This document shows, piece by piece, positions 13,403 through 22,129 of a stretch of DNA of 22,253 nt (within the stretch, counting starts at the first letter, position 1; every line of letters starts with the position of its first letter). Location of the stretch: NCBI GenBank assembly GCA_900553305.1, contig USDI01000013.1, positions 1 to 22,253 of the forward strand, given 5' to 3'. The DNA is from an uncultured Lachnospiraceae bacterium. Its GTDB lineage: Bacteria; Bacillota; Clostridia; Lachnospirales; Lachnospiraceae. The notes under the pieces are model-generated. The model was not told the DNA's origin. It worked only from the letters and a program-made list of their open reading frames with translations, and ran no database searches. Both the position numbers and the translations under genes were made by a program.

Positions 13403-15340
13403 CTACGTTACAATTCTCTTAAACTTCTTCTCAATTTCATATTTACTCATGGAAATAATCGTCGGTCTTCCATGTGGACAATGATAAGGATTGTCCAGTG
13501 TCAGCATCTCATCCAAAAGGGCCGAAACCTCTTCGAAAGTCAGGCCGTTATTTCCCTTTACGGCTGCCTTGCATGCCATGGATGCCAGTTTATTTAAGAT
13601 GACATCCGGCTGATCCTTCATGGGATTCTCACACAGTTCATCCAATACCTCACGGAAGAATTCCATTTCCTCGCAGCCATATAAATCTACCGGCATGCTG
13701 CGGATCGCCACAGAACCGGTTCCAAACTCCTCAATTTCAAATCCAAGGGAGGTAAAATAATCCCGATAAGAAAGCAATGCCTGTTCTTCCTTGCTGTCTA
13801 AATGAAGCACCACCGGCGACGTAATCTGCTGAGAGGTCACGGTTTTGTTTTTCAGTTCTTTTACAAGACGTTCATACTTGACCTTTTCATGTGCGGCATG
13901 CTGATCCATGATAAACAGCTTGTCCTTAAAGGCAATCAGCCAGTACGTGTCAAAAATCTGTCCTAAGATCTGATAGGACTCCCTGGACTTCACATCCACA
14001 AAATTTTCCTCGAACAAGTCGAGCTGTACCGGCTTCTCTACAAGAATATGTTCTGCAGATTTAATAATATTATGATGAAGATCACTCTCGGTGGTATTTA
14101 CCGGATGATCGCCCAGAATTTTCTGCACGGAAAGCTTTGCCTGATATGGCGTTTCTTTCTCGGCAACCATTTCCGGTTGCTGCCGGGACGTTTCATATTG
14201 CTCCCCGGATTGTCTCTGATTCCTGGTATATTCTGCTACCGGTTCCTGAATCCTCTCCATGTAGGTACGGTTCACCTCGAACGGCTCCGGAGCATGTCTG
14301 ATCTGTGGTGTCTGTTCCTTTTCTTCCGTAAGAAGGACATCCGGAATCAGTTCGATTTCATGGAGACGGTCACGGATCGCCGCTGCAATCTCTGCATAAA
14401 CTTCTGCTCCGTGCTGCAGACGGATTTCCATCTTGGCCGGATGCACATTCACATCAATGTCTTCCGGTTCAAATTCAAAATGCAAAACACAGAACGGGAA
14501 CTTGTGCTGCATCAAATACTGCTTGTAGCCCTCTTCTACGGCTTTTTGCAAAACATCATTATGAACATATCTTCCGTTTACAAAGAAAATTTCAAAATTC
14601 CGGTTGGAACGGTTCTGCTCCGGCTTTCCCAAAAAGCCCCTGACATGCACGGACTTCCCGTTTAAGGAAAAATCAATCAGATGGTCTGTCACTTCTTTTC
14701 CGTAAATCCGGTAAATGACTTCCTTCAACTGGTTGTTGCCGCTGGTCTGGAAACGGACCTGACCATTCACAATAAATTTAATCGAAATATCCGGATGGGA
14801 AAGTGCCAGATGCTCCATCAGATCTGCCACATAGCTTCCTTCCGTCTGTGGCTGCTTCAGGAACTTGCGCCGCGCCGGTACATTGTAAAACAGATTCCTT
14901 ACAAGGAACGTCGTCCCCTTCGGTGCACCAATCTCACTGAACTCGCACTCGGCACCGCCCTCGATCTGATAATGCACGCCGGTAAAATCCTCCTGCGTCT
15001 TCGTAATCAGCTCCATCTGGGATACGGCACAGATACTGGATAATGCCTCTCCGCGGAACCCAAGACTGTGAATATGCGGAAGATCCTGCGCGTCCTCAAT
15101 CTTACTGGTTGCATGTCTTAAGAACGCTTTGCGGATTTCACTCTTCTCAATTCCGCTTCCGTTATCAGTGACACGGATGAGGGAAATACCGCCCTCCTTA
15201 ATCTCTACGGAAATTGCCGTTGCTCTCGCATCGATCGCATTTTCCGTAAGCTCCTTCACGACACTGCGCGGCCGTTCGACCACTTCACCTGCCGCAATCT
15301 GATCAATTGTATTCTGACTTAAAAGATGAATAACTGCCAA
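13403..15340 (-). CDS. mutL: DNA mismatch repair protein MutL
   Basis: Couples mismatch recognition by MutS to strand removal. The N-terminal GHKL ATPase has KELTENAIDA with Glu30 and Asn34, DNGSGI (59-64) and GFRGEAL (94-100). The C-terminal domain keeps the endonuclease motif DQHAAHEKVKYE (479-490, the DQHAxxExxxxE pattern) plus ACKAAV (589-594) and CPHGRP (621-626), so this is a nicking MutL as expected in a species without MutH. The linker (about 335-450) contains QLDLF at 439-443, a canonical beta-clamp-binding pentapeptide. The start is TTG at 15340 behind AGGAGG; this SD lies at the mutS stop, only 10 bp away. Length 645 is normal. Confidence 0.96.
   Translation of the reverse strand: MAVIHLLSQNTIDQIAAGEVVERPRSVVKELTENAIDARATAISVEIKEGGISLIRVTDNGSGIEKSEIRKAFLRHATSKIEDAQDLPHIHSLGFRGEALSSICAVSQMELITKTQEDFTGVHYQIEGGAECEFSEIGAPKGTTFLVRNLFYNVPARRKFLKQPQTEGSYVADLMEHLALSHPDISIKFIVNGQVRFQTSGNNQLKEVIYRIYGKEVTDHLIDFSLNGKSVHVRGFLGKPEQNRSNRNFEIFFVNGRYVHNDVLQKAVEEGYKQYLMQHKFPFCVLHFEFEPEDIDVNVHPAKMEIRLQHGAEVYAEIAAAIRDRLHEIELIPDVLLTEEKEQTPQIRHAPEPFEVNRTYMERIQEPVAEYTRNQRQSGEQYETSRQQPEMVAEKETPYQAKLSVQKILGDHPVNTTESDLHHNIIKSAEHILVEKPVQLDLFEENFVDVKSRESYQILGQIFDTYWLIAFKDKLFIMDQHAAHEKVKYERLVKELKNKTVTSQQITSPVVLHLDSKEEQALLSYRDYFTSLGFEIEEFGTGSVAIRSMPVDLYGCEEMEFFREVLDELCENPMKDQPDVILNKLASMACKAAVKGNNGLTFEEVSALLDEMLTLDNPYHCPHGRPTIISMSKYEIEKKFKRIVT
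14012..14026 (-). other. Beta-clamp-binding motif QLDLF in the MutL linker
   Basis: Encodes MutL residues 439-443, between the ATPase and endonuclease domains, in a context VQLDLFEENF. QL[SD]LF is the consensus pentapeptide bound by the DNA polymerase sliding clamp. It is distinct in position from the clamp motif inside the C-terminal domain of Bacillus MutL. Binding is inferred from the motif only. Confidence 0.55.
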
Positions 15341-15350
15341 TGCTTTCCTC

Positions 15351-18005
15351 CTACCAACGATTCTTCAACTTGTTCTGTAACCGGTAAATGGTATTCAATG
15401 CATCAAGCGGAGTCAGTGTCGATACATCCAGCTCCTTCAATTCATTTAAAACATCTTCATCGGTCACGGTATCAAACAGGGACATCTGGCTTAAATCCAC
15501 TTCGTCATATTTGACCGCCTTGTGCTTCGTCTCCTTCTGGTCAATCGCAATGCTCTGTACCTTTTCGAGAATATCATTGTCACAAAGCTGTGTCACGATT
15601 TCCTTGGCACGGTCAATGACCATATCCGGCACTCCGGCCAGCTTCGCCACCTGGATACCGTAGCTCTTATCGGCACCGCCTTTGACAATCTTGCGTAAGA
15701 ATACAATGTCATCGCCTTTTTCCTTTACGGCAATGCAGTAATTATTGACATTGTTCATCTTTCCCTCTAACTCGGTAAGTTCATGGTAATGCGTCGCAAA
15801 CAGGGTCTTTGCACCGAGCAGCTTCTTATTGCTGATATGCTCAATTACTGCCCAGGCAATACTGAGACCGTCAAAGGTTGAGGTTCCTCTTCCGATCTCA
15901 TCCAGGATCAAGAGACTGTTCGAGGTCGCATTCCGCAGAATGTTCGCCACCTCGTTCATTTCTACCATAAAGGTACTCTGCCCGCTTGCCAGATCATCCG
16001 ATGCGCCGACTCTCGTAAAGATCCGGTCGGTCATGGAAATATTGGCAGAATCCGCAGGCACAAAGCTTCCGATCTGTGCCATGAGAACAATCAGTGCCAC
16101 CTGCCGCATGTAAGTGGATTTACCAGCCATATTCGGTCCGGTAATAATGGACACACAATATTTATTATTATCAAGGTATGTATCATTCGAAATAAACATA
16201 TCGTTGGAAATCATCTGTTCCACGACTGGATGCCGTCCGGCTTTGATGTCAATGACTCCCTTTTCGTTAATCTTCGGCCGTACATAATGATTCCGTTCTG
16301 CCACATAGGATAAAGAGCAAAGCACATCAAGCCTTGCAACGGCTTTGGCCGTACGCTGGATACGGTCGATTTCTCCTGCAATGCTGTCGCGGATCTGGCA
16401 GAACAGATCGTATTCCAGTCCATACAGCTTATCTTCGGCATTCAGGATGGTATCCTCCAGCTCCTTCAGCTTCGCATTCGTATAACGCTCCGCATTCGTC
16501 AAAGTCTGCTTCCGGATATAATCCTCCGGCACCATATTTTTAAAAGAATTCGTCACTTCAAAATAATAGCCGAATACCTTGTTATATTTTACCTTAAGGT
16601 TCTTGATTCCGGTCCGTTCCCGGTCTTCCTCTTCGAGCCTTGCAAGCCAGGTCTTTCCGTCATTCTTGGCATGACGCAGCCGATCGATGTTTTCATCGAA
16701 CCCGTCCCGGATGATCCCGCCTTCCTTGATGGCAAGCGGCGGTTCCTCGCAGATCGCCCGTTCAATTAAGGTGCACACATCCGTAAGATCATCGGTTTGC
16801 TCCTGAATCTCCTTTAAGATGTCTGAGGAAAAATCATTCAGCAGCACCTTGATGGACGGCAGCATTTTTAAAGAGCCTGCAAATGCCAGCAGATCTCTGG
16901 GGTTTGCGGTCTTGTAGCTGACCTTTCCCAAAAGGCGCTCCAGGTCATAAATCGGATTTAAGTATTCCCGGATTTCATCCCGCAGCATGGCCTTTTCCGA
17001 CAGCTCGGAAATACCATCGAGACGCTTTTCAATTTCACTTTTATCAATTAAGGGCTGCTCGATATACTGGCGCAGTGTTCTGGCTCCCATCGCTGTTTTC
17101 GTCTTATCAAGGACTCCAAGCAAAGAGCCCCGCTTCTGTTTTTCGCGGAGGGTTTCGGTAAGCTCTAAGTTTCTTCTTGTTGAGCTGTCAAGCAGCATAT
17201 AACGGCTCGTAAGATATGGGTACAAATGGGTAAAATGGCTTAACGGGATCTTCTGCGTATTCGTCAGATACTGCATCAACGATCCTGCCGCAATAAGTCC
17301 GGACGGGAAGTCCTCAATTCCCATCCCTTGCAGGGAAGTCACATGAAAATGCTTTAAAAGGCTCTTCCGGCAGCGATCCTCGTCATAATAAAACGGTTCC
17401 AGGGAATAAATGGCAATATTCAGCCGGTCCTTCAGATCTGCAAGATCAACTCCGCTTACCGTAAAAGCATCGTTGCAGATAATTTCACTCGGATGATATT
17501 TCATGATTTCATCGAGAAGCTTCTTATTGTCTTCCACTTCGGTGAGATAATAATCGCCCGTTGTGACATCGGCAACGGAGATGCCGATTTTCCCCTGAAA
17601 ATACGCAATGCTCATCAGGTAGTTGTTTCTCGTTTCATCCATGGACTGCGTATTTAAGTTCGTTCCGGGTGTTACAATCCGTACGACCTCTCGCTTCACC
17701 AGCCCCTTCGCAAGCTTCGGATCCTCCACCTGCTCGCAGATCGCCACCTTATATCCCTTGGAAACCAGACGGTTTAAGTATCCTTCCACGGCATGATAGG
17801 GCACACCGCACATCGGTGCGCGTTCTTCCAGTCCGCAGCTTTTCCCGGTCAGGGTCAATTCCAGCTCCTTTGATGCCGTAATGGCATCCTCATAGAACAT
17901 TTCATAAAAATCCCCCAGACGGTAAAACAGAATACAATCCGGATACTCCTTCTTCGTTTCCAGATATTTTTGCATCATTGGTGTAACTTCCATCACATCA
18001 ACCAT
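15351..18005 (-). CDS. mutS: DNA mismatch repair protein MutS
   Basis: Recognises mismatches and small loops and then recruits MutL. The N-terminal mismatch-binding motif is GDFYEMF with Phe33 and Glu35. The C-terminal ABC ATPase has Walker A GPNMAGKST (623-631), the signature region around SDDLASGQSTF, Walker B LLILDE (698-703) and the switch histidine in THYHEL. Near the C-terminus QMSLF (840-844) matches the clamp-binding motif of bacterial MutS, followed by a short helical tail for tetramer formation. The 884 residues are normal. The ATG at 18005 sits close to AAAGG; Met5 at 17993 is a possible start too. It follows the SulP gene after 10 bp and precedes mutL by 10 bp. Confidence 0.97.
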   Translation of the reverse strand: MVDVMEVTPMMQKYLETKKEYPDCILFYRLGDFYEMFYEDAITASKELELTLTGKSCGLEERAPMCGVPYHAVEGYLNRLVSKGYKVAICEQVEDPKLAKGLVKREVVRIVTPGTNLNTQSMDETRNNYLMSIAYFQGKIGISVADVTTGDYYLTEVEDNKKLLDEIMKYHPSEIICNDAFTVSGVDLADLKDRLNIAIYSLEPFYYDEDRCRKSLLKHFHVTSLQGMGIEDFPSGLIAAGSLMQYLTNTQKIPLSHFTHLYPYLTSRYMLLDSSTRRNLELTETLREKQKRGSLLGVLDKTKTAMGARTLRQYIEQPLIDKSEIEKRLDGISELSEKAMLRDEIREYLNPIYDLERLLGKVSYKTANPRDLLAFAGSLKMLPSIKVLLNDFSSDILKEIQEQTDDLTDVCTLIERAICEEPPLAIKEGGIIRDGFDENIDRLRHAKNDGKTWLARLEEEDRERTGIKNLKVKYNKVFGYYFEVTNSFKNMVPEDYIRKQTLTNAERYTNAKLKELEDTILNAEDKLYGLEYDLFCQIRDSIAGEIDRIQRTAKAVARLDVLCSLSYVAERNHYVRPKINEKGVIDIKAGRHPVVEQMISNDMFISNDTYLDNNKYCVSIITGPNMAGKSTYMRQVALIVLMAQIGSFVPADSANISMTDRIFTRVGASDDLASGQSTFMVEMNEVANILRNATSNSLLILDEIGRGTSTFDGLSIAWAVIEHISNKKLLGAKTLFATHYHELTELEGKMNNVNNYCIAVKEKGDDIVFLRKIVKGGADKSYGIQVAKLAGVPDMVIDRAKEIVTQLCDNDILEKVQSIAIDQKETKHKAVKYDEVDLSQMSLFDTVTDEDVLNELKELDVSTLTPLDALNTIYRLQNKLKNRW

Positions 18006-18015
18006 TTCCCTTTCG

Positions 18016-19698
18016 TTACTCTGCCGCGCAGTACTGCTCGGCTCTCTTTATTGCATCATCAATATGTGCACAGAAATTTTCTTCTCCCACTTTTTCATAA
18101 AAACCGGACTTCTGCATCACCTTAAGCGGCTGCTCGTTCACATGGGACAAAATCATATGTACCCCGTATTCGCGGCATTTGCCCATAAGCTGCTCGAGGT
18201 TGTGCATTGCCGTTGCATCAATCGCATTTACGCTTCGCATACGGATAATCAGACACTGTGTGTTCTCGGAAACATGAATGCCAAGAAGCTTATCCGCCGC
18301 TGCAAAGAACATCGGTCCACTGATTTCATAGACCATCGTATGATCCGGAACAGTCCGCAATTCGATGGAATCCGGATCGTCCTCATCCTGAATATACTTC
18401 CAGCCTTCAACCTGTGTTACATCACTCATGCGCTTCATGAACAGAATTGCCGCTACCACAATACCAACCTCAATCGCAACAACAAGGTCAAATACCACCG
18501 TAAGGACAAAGGTCACAAGCAATACGGAAATATCACTCTTAGGCGAAGTTTTCACAAGGTAGGCAAACTCTTTAAAGCCACACATATTATAAGCGACCAT
18601 AAACAGAATTGCCGCAATGGCCGGCATCGGAATCAATGCCGCATAAGGCATTAATACCACTAAAATCAATAATAAAACTACAGAATGCACCATCCCGGAA
18701 ATGGGGGTACGTCCACCGTTTTTGACATTGGCTGCGGTTCGTGCAATCGCACCGGTTGCCGGGATTCCACCAAATAATGCAGAAGCAATGTTGCCGGTTC
18801 CCTGTGCAATCAGTTCCATATTGGAACGGTGTCTGGAATTGATCATACTGTCCGAAACCACACAGGATAACAACGATTCAACTGCCGCTAAGATGGCAAT
18901 GGTCAGTGCATTTCCAAACTGTGCCTGAATCAGCTTGAAATTAATCGCCGGGATCTGCAGCGTCGGCGGTTTGTTCGAGATTTCATATAAGATTCCGATC
19001 GTATTGACCTTAAGTCCAAGTCCGCTCACAAGCGCAATTCCCAGAATCACCGCAAGTAAAGACGGAGGAATGCTTCCCACAATTTTCGCTGCCTTTCCCT
19101 TCAAAACCCTGGCAAGCATTGGCCACAGAATCAGAACTGCCATACATGCAAGTCCGACAAGAAGTGCCTGCACATTGATCGTTCCGATATAATGGCAGAC
19201 CGCCTTTACCTTGTCCACGGTTTCAATCGGGGACACTCCCGGTTCATACTGAAGCCCCAGAAAGTCCTTCACCTGTCCGATTGCAATCGTTACGGCAATT
19301 CCGGCCGTAAATCCTGTCGTAATCGTATAGGGAATGAAACGAATCAGTCCTCCTAAGCGAAGCACGCCCATCAGAATCAGGAAAATTCCCGCCATAATGG
19401 TCGCAACGGCAAGTCCTTCGATTCCATCGGATGCCACAATTCCTGCAACAATCGTTGCAAAAGCTGCGGTCGGGCCGGAAATCTGTACACGGCTTCCACC
19501 TAAAAAGGCGATGATAAAGCCTGCAACAATCGCGGTATAAAGTCCGCGCTCCGGATTCACTCCGGAAGCAAGTGCCAGTGCAATAGACAGTGGTAACGCA
19601 ATAATGGCAACAATAATACCGGCAATTACGTCCTTGACGAATTGCTCTTTGGTGTATGTTTTCATTACTGAAAACAACTTCGGTTTTAATTTTTCCAT
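18016..19698 (-). CDS. SulP family anion transporter with C-terminal STAS domain
   Basis: Integral membrane carrier of the SLC26/SulP family, annotated as sulphate permease; bacterial members also move bicarbonate, nitrate or dicarboxylates, so the anion is uncertain. It has about 10-14 hydrophobic segments. Family features include PLSIALALASGVNPERGLYTAIVAG, GPTAAFATIVAG and SMINSRHRSNMELIAQGTGN (each quoted in part), then a STAS domain over the last 110 or so residues (VYEISGPMFFAAADKL, then RSVNAIDATAMHNLEQL). I use the ATG at 19698 because GAGGAG lies 6 bases upstream; a longer frame to 19728 adds ten residues with no ribosome binding site. It is inserted between miaB (118 bp away) and mutS (10 bp away), so it is probably cotranscribed with mutS. 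Confidence 0.9.
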   Translation of the reverse strand: MEKLKPKLFSVMKTYTKEQFVKDVIAGIIVAIIALPLSIALALASGVNPERGLYTAIVAGFIIAFLGGSRVQISGPTAAFATIVAGIVASDGIEGLAVATIMAGIFLILMGVLRLGGLIRFIPYTITTGFTAGIAVTIAIGQVKDFLGLQYEPGVSPIETVDKVKAVCHYIGTINVQALLVGLACMAVLILWPMLARVLKGKAAKIVGSIPPSLLAVILGIALVSGLGLKVNTIGILYEISNKPPTLQIPAINFKLIQAQFGNALTIAILAAVESLLSCVVSDSMINSRHRSNMELIAQGTGNIASALFGGIPATGAIARTAANVKNGGRTPISGMVHSVVLLLILVVLMPYAALIPMPAIAAILFMVAYNMCGFKEFAYLVKTSPKSDISVLLVTFVLTVVFDLVVAIEVGIVVAAILFMKRMSDVTQVEGWKYIQDEDDPDSIELRTVPDHTMVYEISGPMFFAAADKLLGIHVSENTQCLIIRMRSVNAIDATAMHNLEQLMGKCREYGVHMILSHVNEQPLKVMQKSGFYEKVGEENFCAHIDDAIKRAEQYCAAE

Positions 19699-19704
19699 AA
19701 CTAT

Positions 19705-19710
19705 CTCCTC
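19705..19710 (-). promoter_or_regulatory. SulP gene ribosome binding site
   Basis: GAGGAG six bases before the ATG at 19698. It supports the 560-residue form over an in-frame start at 19728. Two AATGTAC direct repeats lie just upstream. Confidence 0.75.
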
Positions 19711-19734
19711 ATTTGTACATTCGTACATTCCTCA

Positions 19735-19762
19735 GTCTGTGAATAAGAGCACAGACACTCTT
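19735..19762 (-). other. Overlapping inverted repeats in the SulP gene leader
   Basis: On the transcribed strand two hairpins share bases: AAGAG (19758-19762) with CTCTT (19745-19749), and GTCTGTG (19750-19756) with CACAGAC (19735-19741). They cannot form together. No U-run follows the second on the minus strand, so it is not a standard terminator. On the plus strand the same region ends in TTTTTT, but no plus-strand gene is present. Confidence 0.35.
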
Positions 19763-19816
19763 TTTTAACAGTAATAAACCTTTATTTCTTCTATCAAATT
19801 TGACTTCTATTTCTTT

Positions 19817-21211
19817 CTATATCAGTTCACCAAGGTAATAGAATCCATGGCATTCCTTTAAGTATACCGGTACAATCTTTCCGATCAGGCCGGGATCGCC
19901 CTTAAAATGAACAATCGTATTATTGGATAACCGCCCGGTTAAAAGAGAAGCATCCTGTTCGTTCACTTCTTCTACAAGTGCTTCCAGAGTCTGTCCCTCC
20001 AGTCTTGCCACACGCTCCCTTGCGGTATCCTGTACAACCTTAAGCAGCCGGTCAAAGTCCTTCTTTACCTGTTCCTCCGGCACCTGATTTTCCATTGCGG
20101 CAGCAGGTGTCCCGGTTCTTTTCGAATAAATAAAGGTAAAGGCATTGTCATACTTCACCCTGTTGATGACGTCGATGGTTTCATCCACGTCGGCACTGGT
20201 TTCACCCGGGAAGCCAACAATAATATCCGTTGTGATCGCCATATCCGGAATTTCCTTCCGGATCCTGTCTACAAGCGCAAGATAACTCTCTTTTGTATAT
20301 TTACGGTTCATCGCCTTCAGGATCTTCGTGGAACCGGACTGCAATGGCAGATGAAGGTGACGGCAGATCTTCTTTGAATCCCGCATGACTTCAATCAGTT
20401 CATCGGATAAGTCCTTCGGATGAGACGTCATGAAACGGATTCTCTGCAGACCTTCAATCTTCTCTACTTCTCTTAAGAGCTGTGCAAAGCTGATCGGATT
20501 CTCCAGATTCTTTCCATAGGAATTGACATTCTGACCAAGCAGCATGACTTCTACAACACCATCTGCTACGAGATTTTCAATTTCACGAAGAATGTCCTTC
20601 GGCTCCCGGCTCTTTTCCCTTCCCCGCACATAAGGCACGATACAATAGCTGCAGAAGTTGTCGCAGCCAAACATAATGTTAATGCCGGACTTAAACGGAT
20701 ATTTCCGGTCAACCGGAAGATTTTCCACGATCTGGTCGGTATCCTTCCAGATATCAATGACCATACGGTCTGATTCAAACATCGTAACTAAAAGCTCCGG
20801 GAATTTATAAATATTATGGGTTCCGAAAATCAGATCCACAAAGGAATAACTCTTTTTGATCTTCTCAATCACGGAGGGCTCCTGCATCATGCAGCCGCAC
20901 AGGGCGATCTTTTTATGCGGAGACTTCTTCTTAAGGCTGTTTAAATGTCCCAGTCTTCCGTAGACACGCTGATTGGCATTGTCACGGACTGTACAGGTGT
21001 TATAAATCACAAAATCCGCATCCTCGTCCTCAATCAGTTCAAATCCGGCGCTTTCCAGAATTCCGGCAAGCTTCTCGGAATCTCTGGCGTTCATCTGACA
21101 GCCAAAGGTCGTTACACAGCAGGTTGCTTTCCGTCCAAGCTGCTGTGAAAGAGCCTCTACATAGTCTTTTGCTTTTTTGATATATTCCAATTGTCTTTGC
21201 TGTTCGTTCAC
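19817..21211 (-). CDS. miaB: tRNA-2-methylthio-N6-dimethylallyladenosine synthase (radical SAM methylthiotransferase)
   Basis: Adds a methylthio group to C2 of i6A37 in tRNA, the step after MiaA. The N-terminal domain holds the auxiliary 4Fe-4S ligands Cys38 (TFGCQMN), Cys73 (YNTCTVRDNA) and Cys107 (LCGCMMQEP). The radical SAM cluster motif is Cys183-x3-Cys187-x2-Cys190 in GCDNFCSYCIVPYVRGRE. A TRAM domain closes the protein (about 400-464), ending FYYLGELI. The 464 residues and the NTCTVRDNA signature indicate MiaB rather than MtaB or RimO. The start is GTG at 21211, overlapping the gtrA stop as GTGA, with GAGGG upstream; translation is probably coupled. Confidence 0.96.
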   Translation of the reverse strand: MNEQQRQLEYIKKAKDYVEALSQQLGRKATCCVTTFGCQMNARDSEKLAGILESAGFELIEDEDADFVIYNTCTVRDNANQRVYGRLGHLNSLKKKSPHKKIALCGCMMQEPSVIEKIKKSYSFVDLIFGTHNIYKFPELLVTMFESDRMVIDIWKDTDQIVENLPVDRKYPFKSGINIMFGCDNFCSYCIVPYVRGREKSREPKDILREIENLVADGVVEVMLLGQNVNSYGKNLENPISFAQLLREVEKIEGLQRIRFMTSHPKDLSDELIEVMRDSKKICRHLHLPLQSGSTKILKAMNRKYTKESYLALVDRIRKEIPDMAITTDIIVGFPGETSADVDETIDVINRVKYDNAFTFIYSKRTGTPAAAMENQVPEEQVKKDFDRLLKVVQDTARERVARLEGQTLEALVEEVNEQDASLLTGRLSNNTIVHFKGDPGLIGKIVPVYLKECHGFYYLGELI

Positions 21212-21687
21212 ACCTTACCCTCAGACAGGTCTTGCACCTGTGCATCTTCTTTCTTTGTCTTTTTTCCTTCCAGAAAGATCTTTCTGGAAATAAAGTTGTA
21301 TACCATAACCACTCCTGTGGCAATGATCTTACTGATCGGTACAATTAAGCTGTCCGGAATCAGTTCGTTTAAGAACGCCACATTTGCATATAACACATCC
21401 TGACACAGATAAATAATCAGTTCGTTAATGACAAGTCCAACCGCCGAAAGAACAACAAATACGATGAATTCCTTCCGCTTGTCCATGTCCTTTTTCTCGG
21501 TAAAAACATACTTGATACTCAGCAGATAATTGACAATGCAGGAAATGACAAAGCCGAATACTGCCGAAACATAAACTGTGTTCTGTCCAAAAAAATAAGT
21601 TGGAATCGTAGTGATTGCAAAATCAATGATAAAGCAGATCACTCCTACGATTCCAAACTTAATGATTTGTTCTAATAATTTTTTCAT
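21208..21687 (-). CDS. GtrA family membrane protein
   Basis: Small integral membrane protein with four hydrophobic segments and the GtrA pattern: IIKFGIVGVICFIIDFAIT at the N-terminus, FGFVISCIVNYLLSIKYVF in the second helix pair and IIATGVVMVYNFISRKIFL at the C-terminus. GtrA proteins are thought to help move lipid-linked sugars across the membrane for polysaccharide or teichoic-acid decoration; no glycosyltransferase partner gene is in the window. I choose the ATG at 21687, five bases after GGAGG, instead of the in-frame ATG at 21699, which precedes that site. The charged C-terminal tail ends in an overlap with miaB. It is the first gene behind the 21725-21753 promoter. Confidence 0.9.
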   Translation of the reverse strand: MKKLLEQIIKFGIVGVICFIIDFAITTIPTYFFGQNTVYVSAVFGFVISCIVNYLLSIKYVFTEKKDMDKRKEFIVFVVLSAVGLVINELIIYLCQDVLYANVAFLNELIPDSLIVPISKIIATGVVMVYNFISRKIFLEGKKTKKEDAQVQDLSEGKV

Positions 21688-21692
21688 GTCCG

Positions 21693-21697
21693 CCTCC
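21693..21697 (-). promoter_or_regulatory. gtrA ribosome binding site
   Basis: GGAGG five bases before the ATG at 21687. The alternative start at 21699 lies upstream of it, so this site fixes the start and gives a 159-residue protein. Confidence 0.75.
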
Positions 21698-21724
21698 ATA
21701 AAATGATAACATATCCATCATAGT

Positions 21725-21753
21725 ATTTTATCAAATGGAGGACTCGCTTTCAA
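21725..21753 (-). promoter_or_regulatory. Probable sigma-A promoter of gtrA-miaB
   Basis: Minus strand -35 TTGAAA (21748-21753), 17-bp spacer, -10 TAAAAT (21725-21730). Both hexamers match consensus at five of six positions or nearly so. Transcription would start near 21718, giving a leader of about 30 bases before gtrA. It lies in the 81-bp gap after the cysteine-rich gene. Confidence 0.65.
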
Positions 21754-21768
21754 TGTTTAATTTTAATT

Positions 21769-22098
21769 TTAGTTCCTTCCACATCCGCAGCCGGGACCGG
21801 AATTGGAGTTTGCATTCGGATAAGGCATAAACGGTCTTACCTGTTCAAAGCACGGCTCCGGATCTTTCCGGCATCCACAGTCCGAAGAATTTCTCTCTTC
21901 ACGGCTGTTTTCACAACAGGAATCCTGTTCCCTCCTGCAATCTCCCTGGGAATTCTCCTGCCTCTCTCTTCTTGGCTGAATCACGCTCTGGTTTCCACAA
22001 CCACAGGAACCGGAATTGCTGCTCTCACAGGAAGACTCTCCACAGCACCGGTTCATCGCACACAAAATCAGTAAAATCAGTAAACAGCTGCCATTCAT
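21769..22098 (-). CDS. Cysteine-rich small protein with hydrophobic N-terminus, unknown function
   Basis: I do not recognise this protein. It has 109 residues, of which 15 are cysteine. A short hydrophobic stretch at the N-terminus (CLLILLILCAM, about 5-15) could be a signal or membrane anchor. The rest is hydrophilic and probably disordered, with Cys pairs (CC twice, CGC three times: SCGCGN, DCGCRK, GCGCGRN) spaced among Ser, Arg, Glu and Asn, then a proline-rich patch VRPFMPYP. The ATG at 22098 is taken as the start, 11 bases after AAGGAG; a GTG at 22122 extends the frame but precedes that site. Such composition would suit metal binding, disulphide cross-linking or a spore-coat-like role; none is demonstrated. 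The frame is clean and follows its neighbour by 31 bp. Confidence 0.6.
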   Translation of the reverse strand: MNGSCLLILLILCAMNRCCGESSCESSNSGSCGCGNQSVIQPRRERQENSQGDCRREQDSCCENSREERNSSDCGCRKDPEPCFEQVRPFMPYPNANSNSGPGCGCGRN

Positions 22099-22129
22099 AA
22101 TATGAACAACTCCTTTTACCACAACGGTT

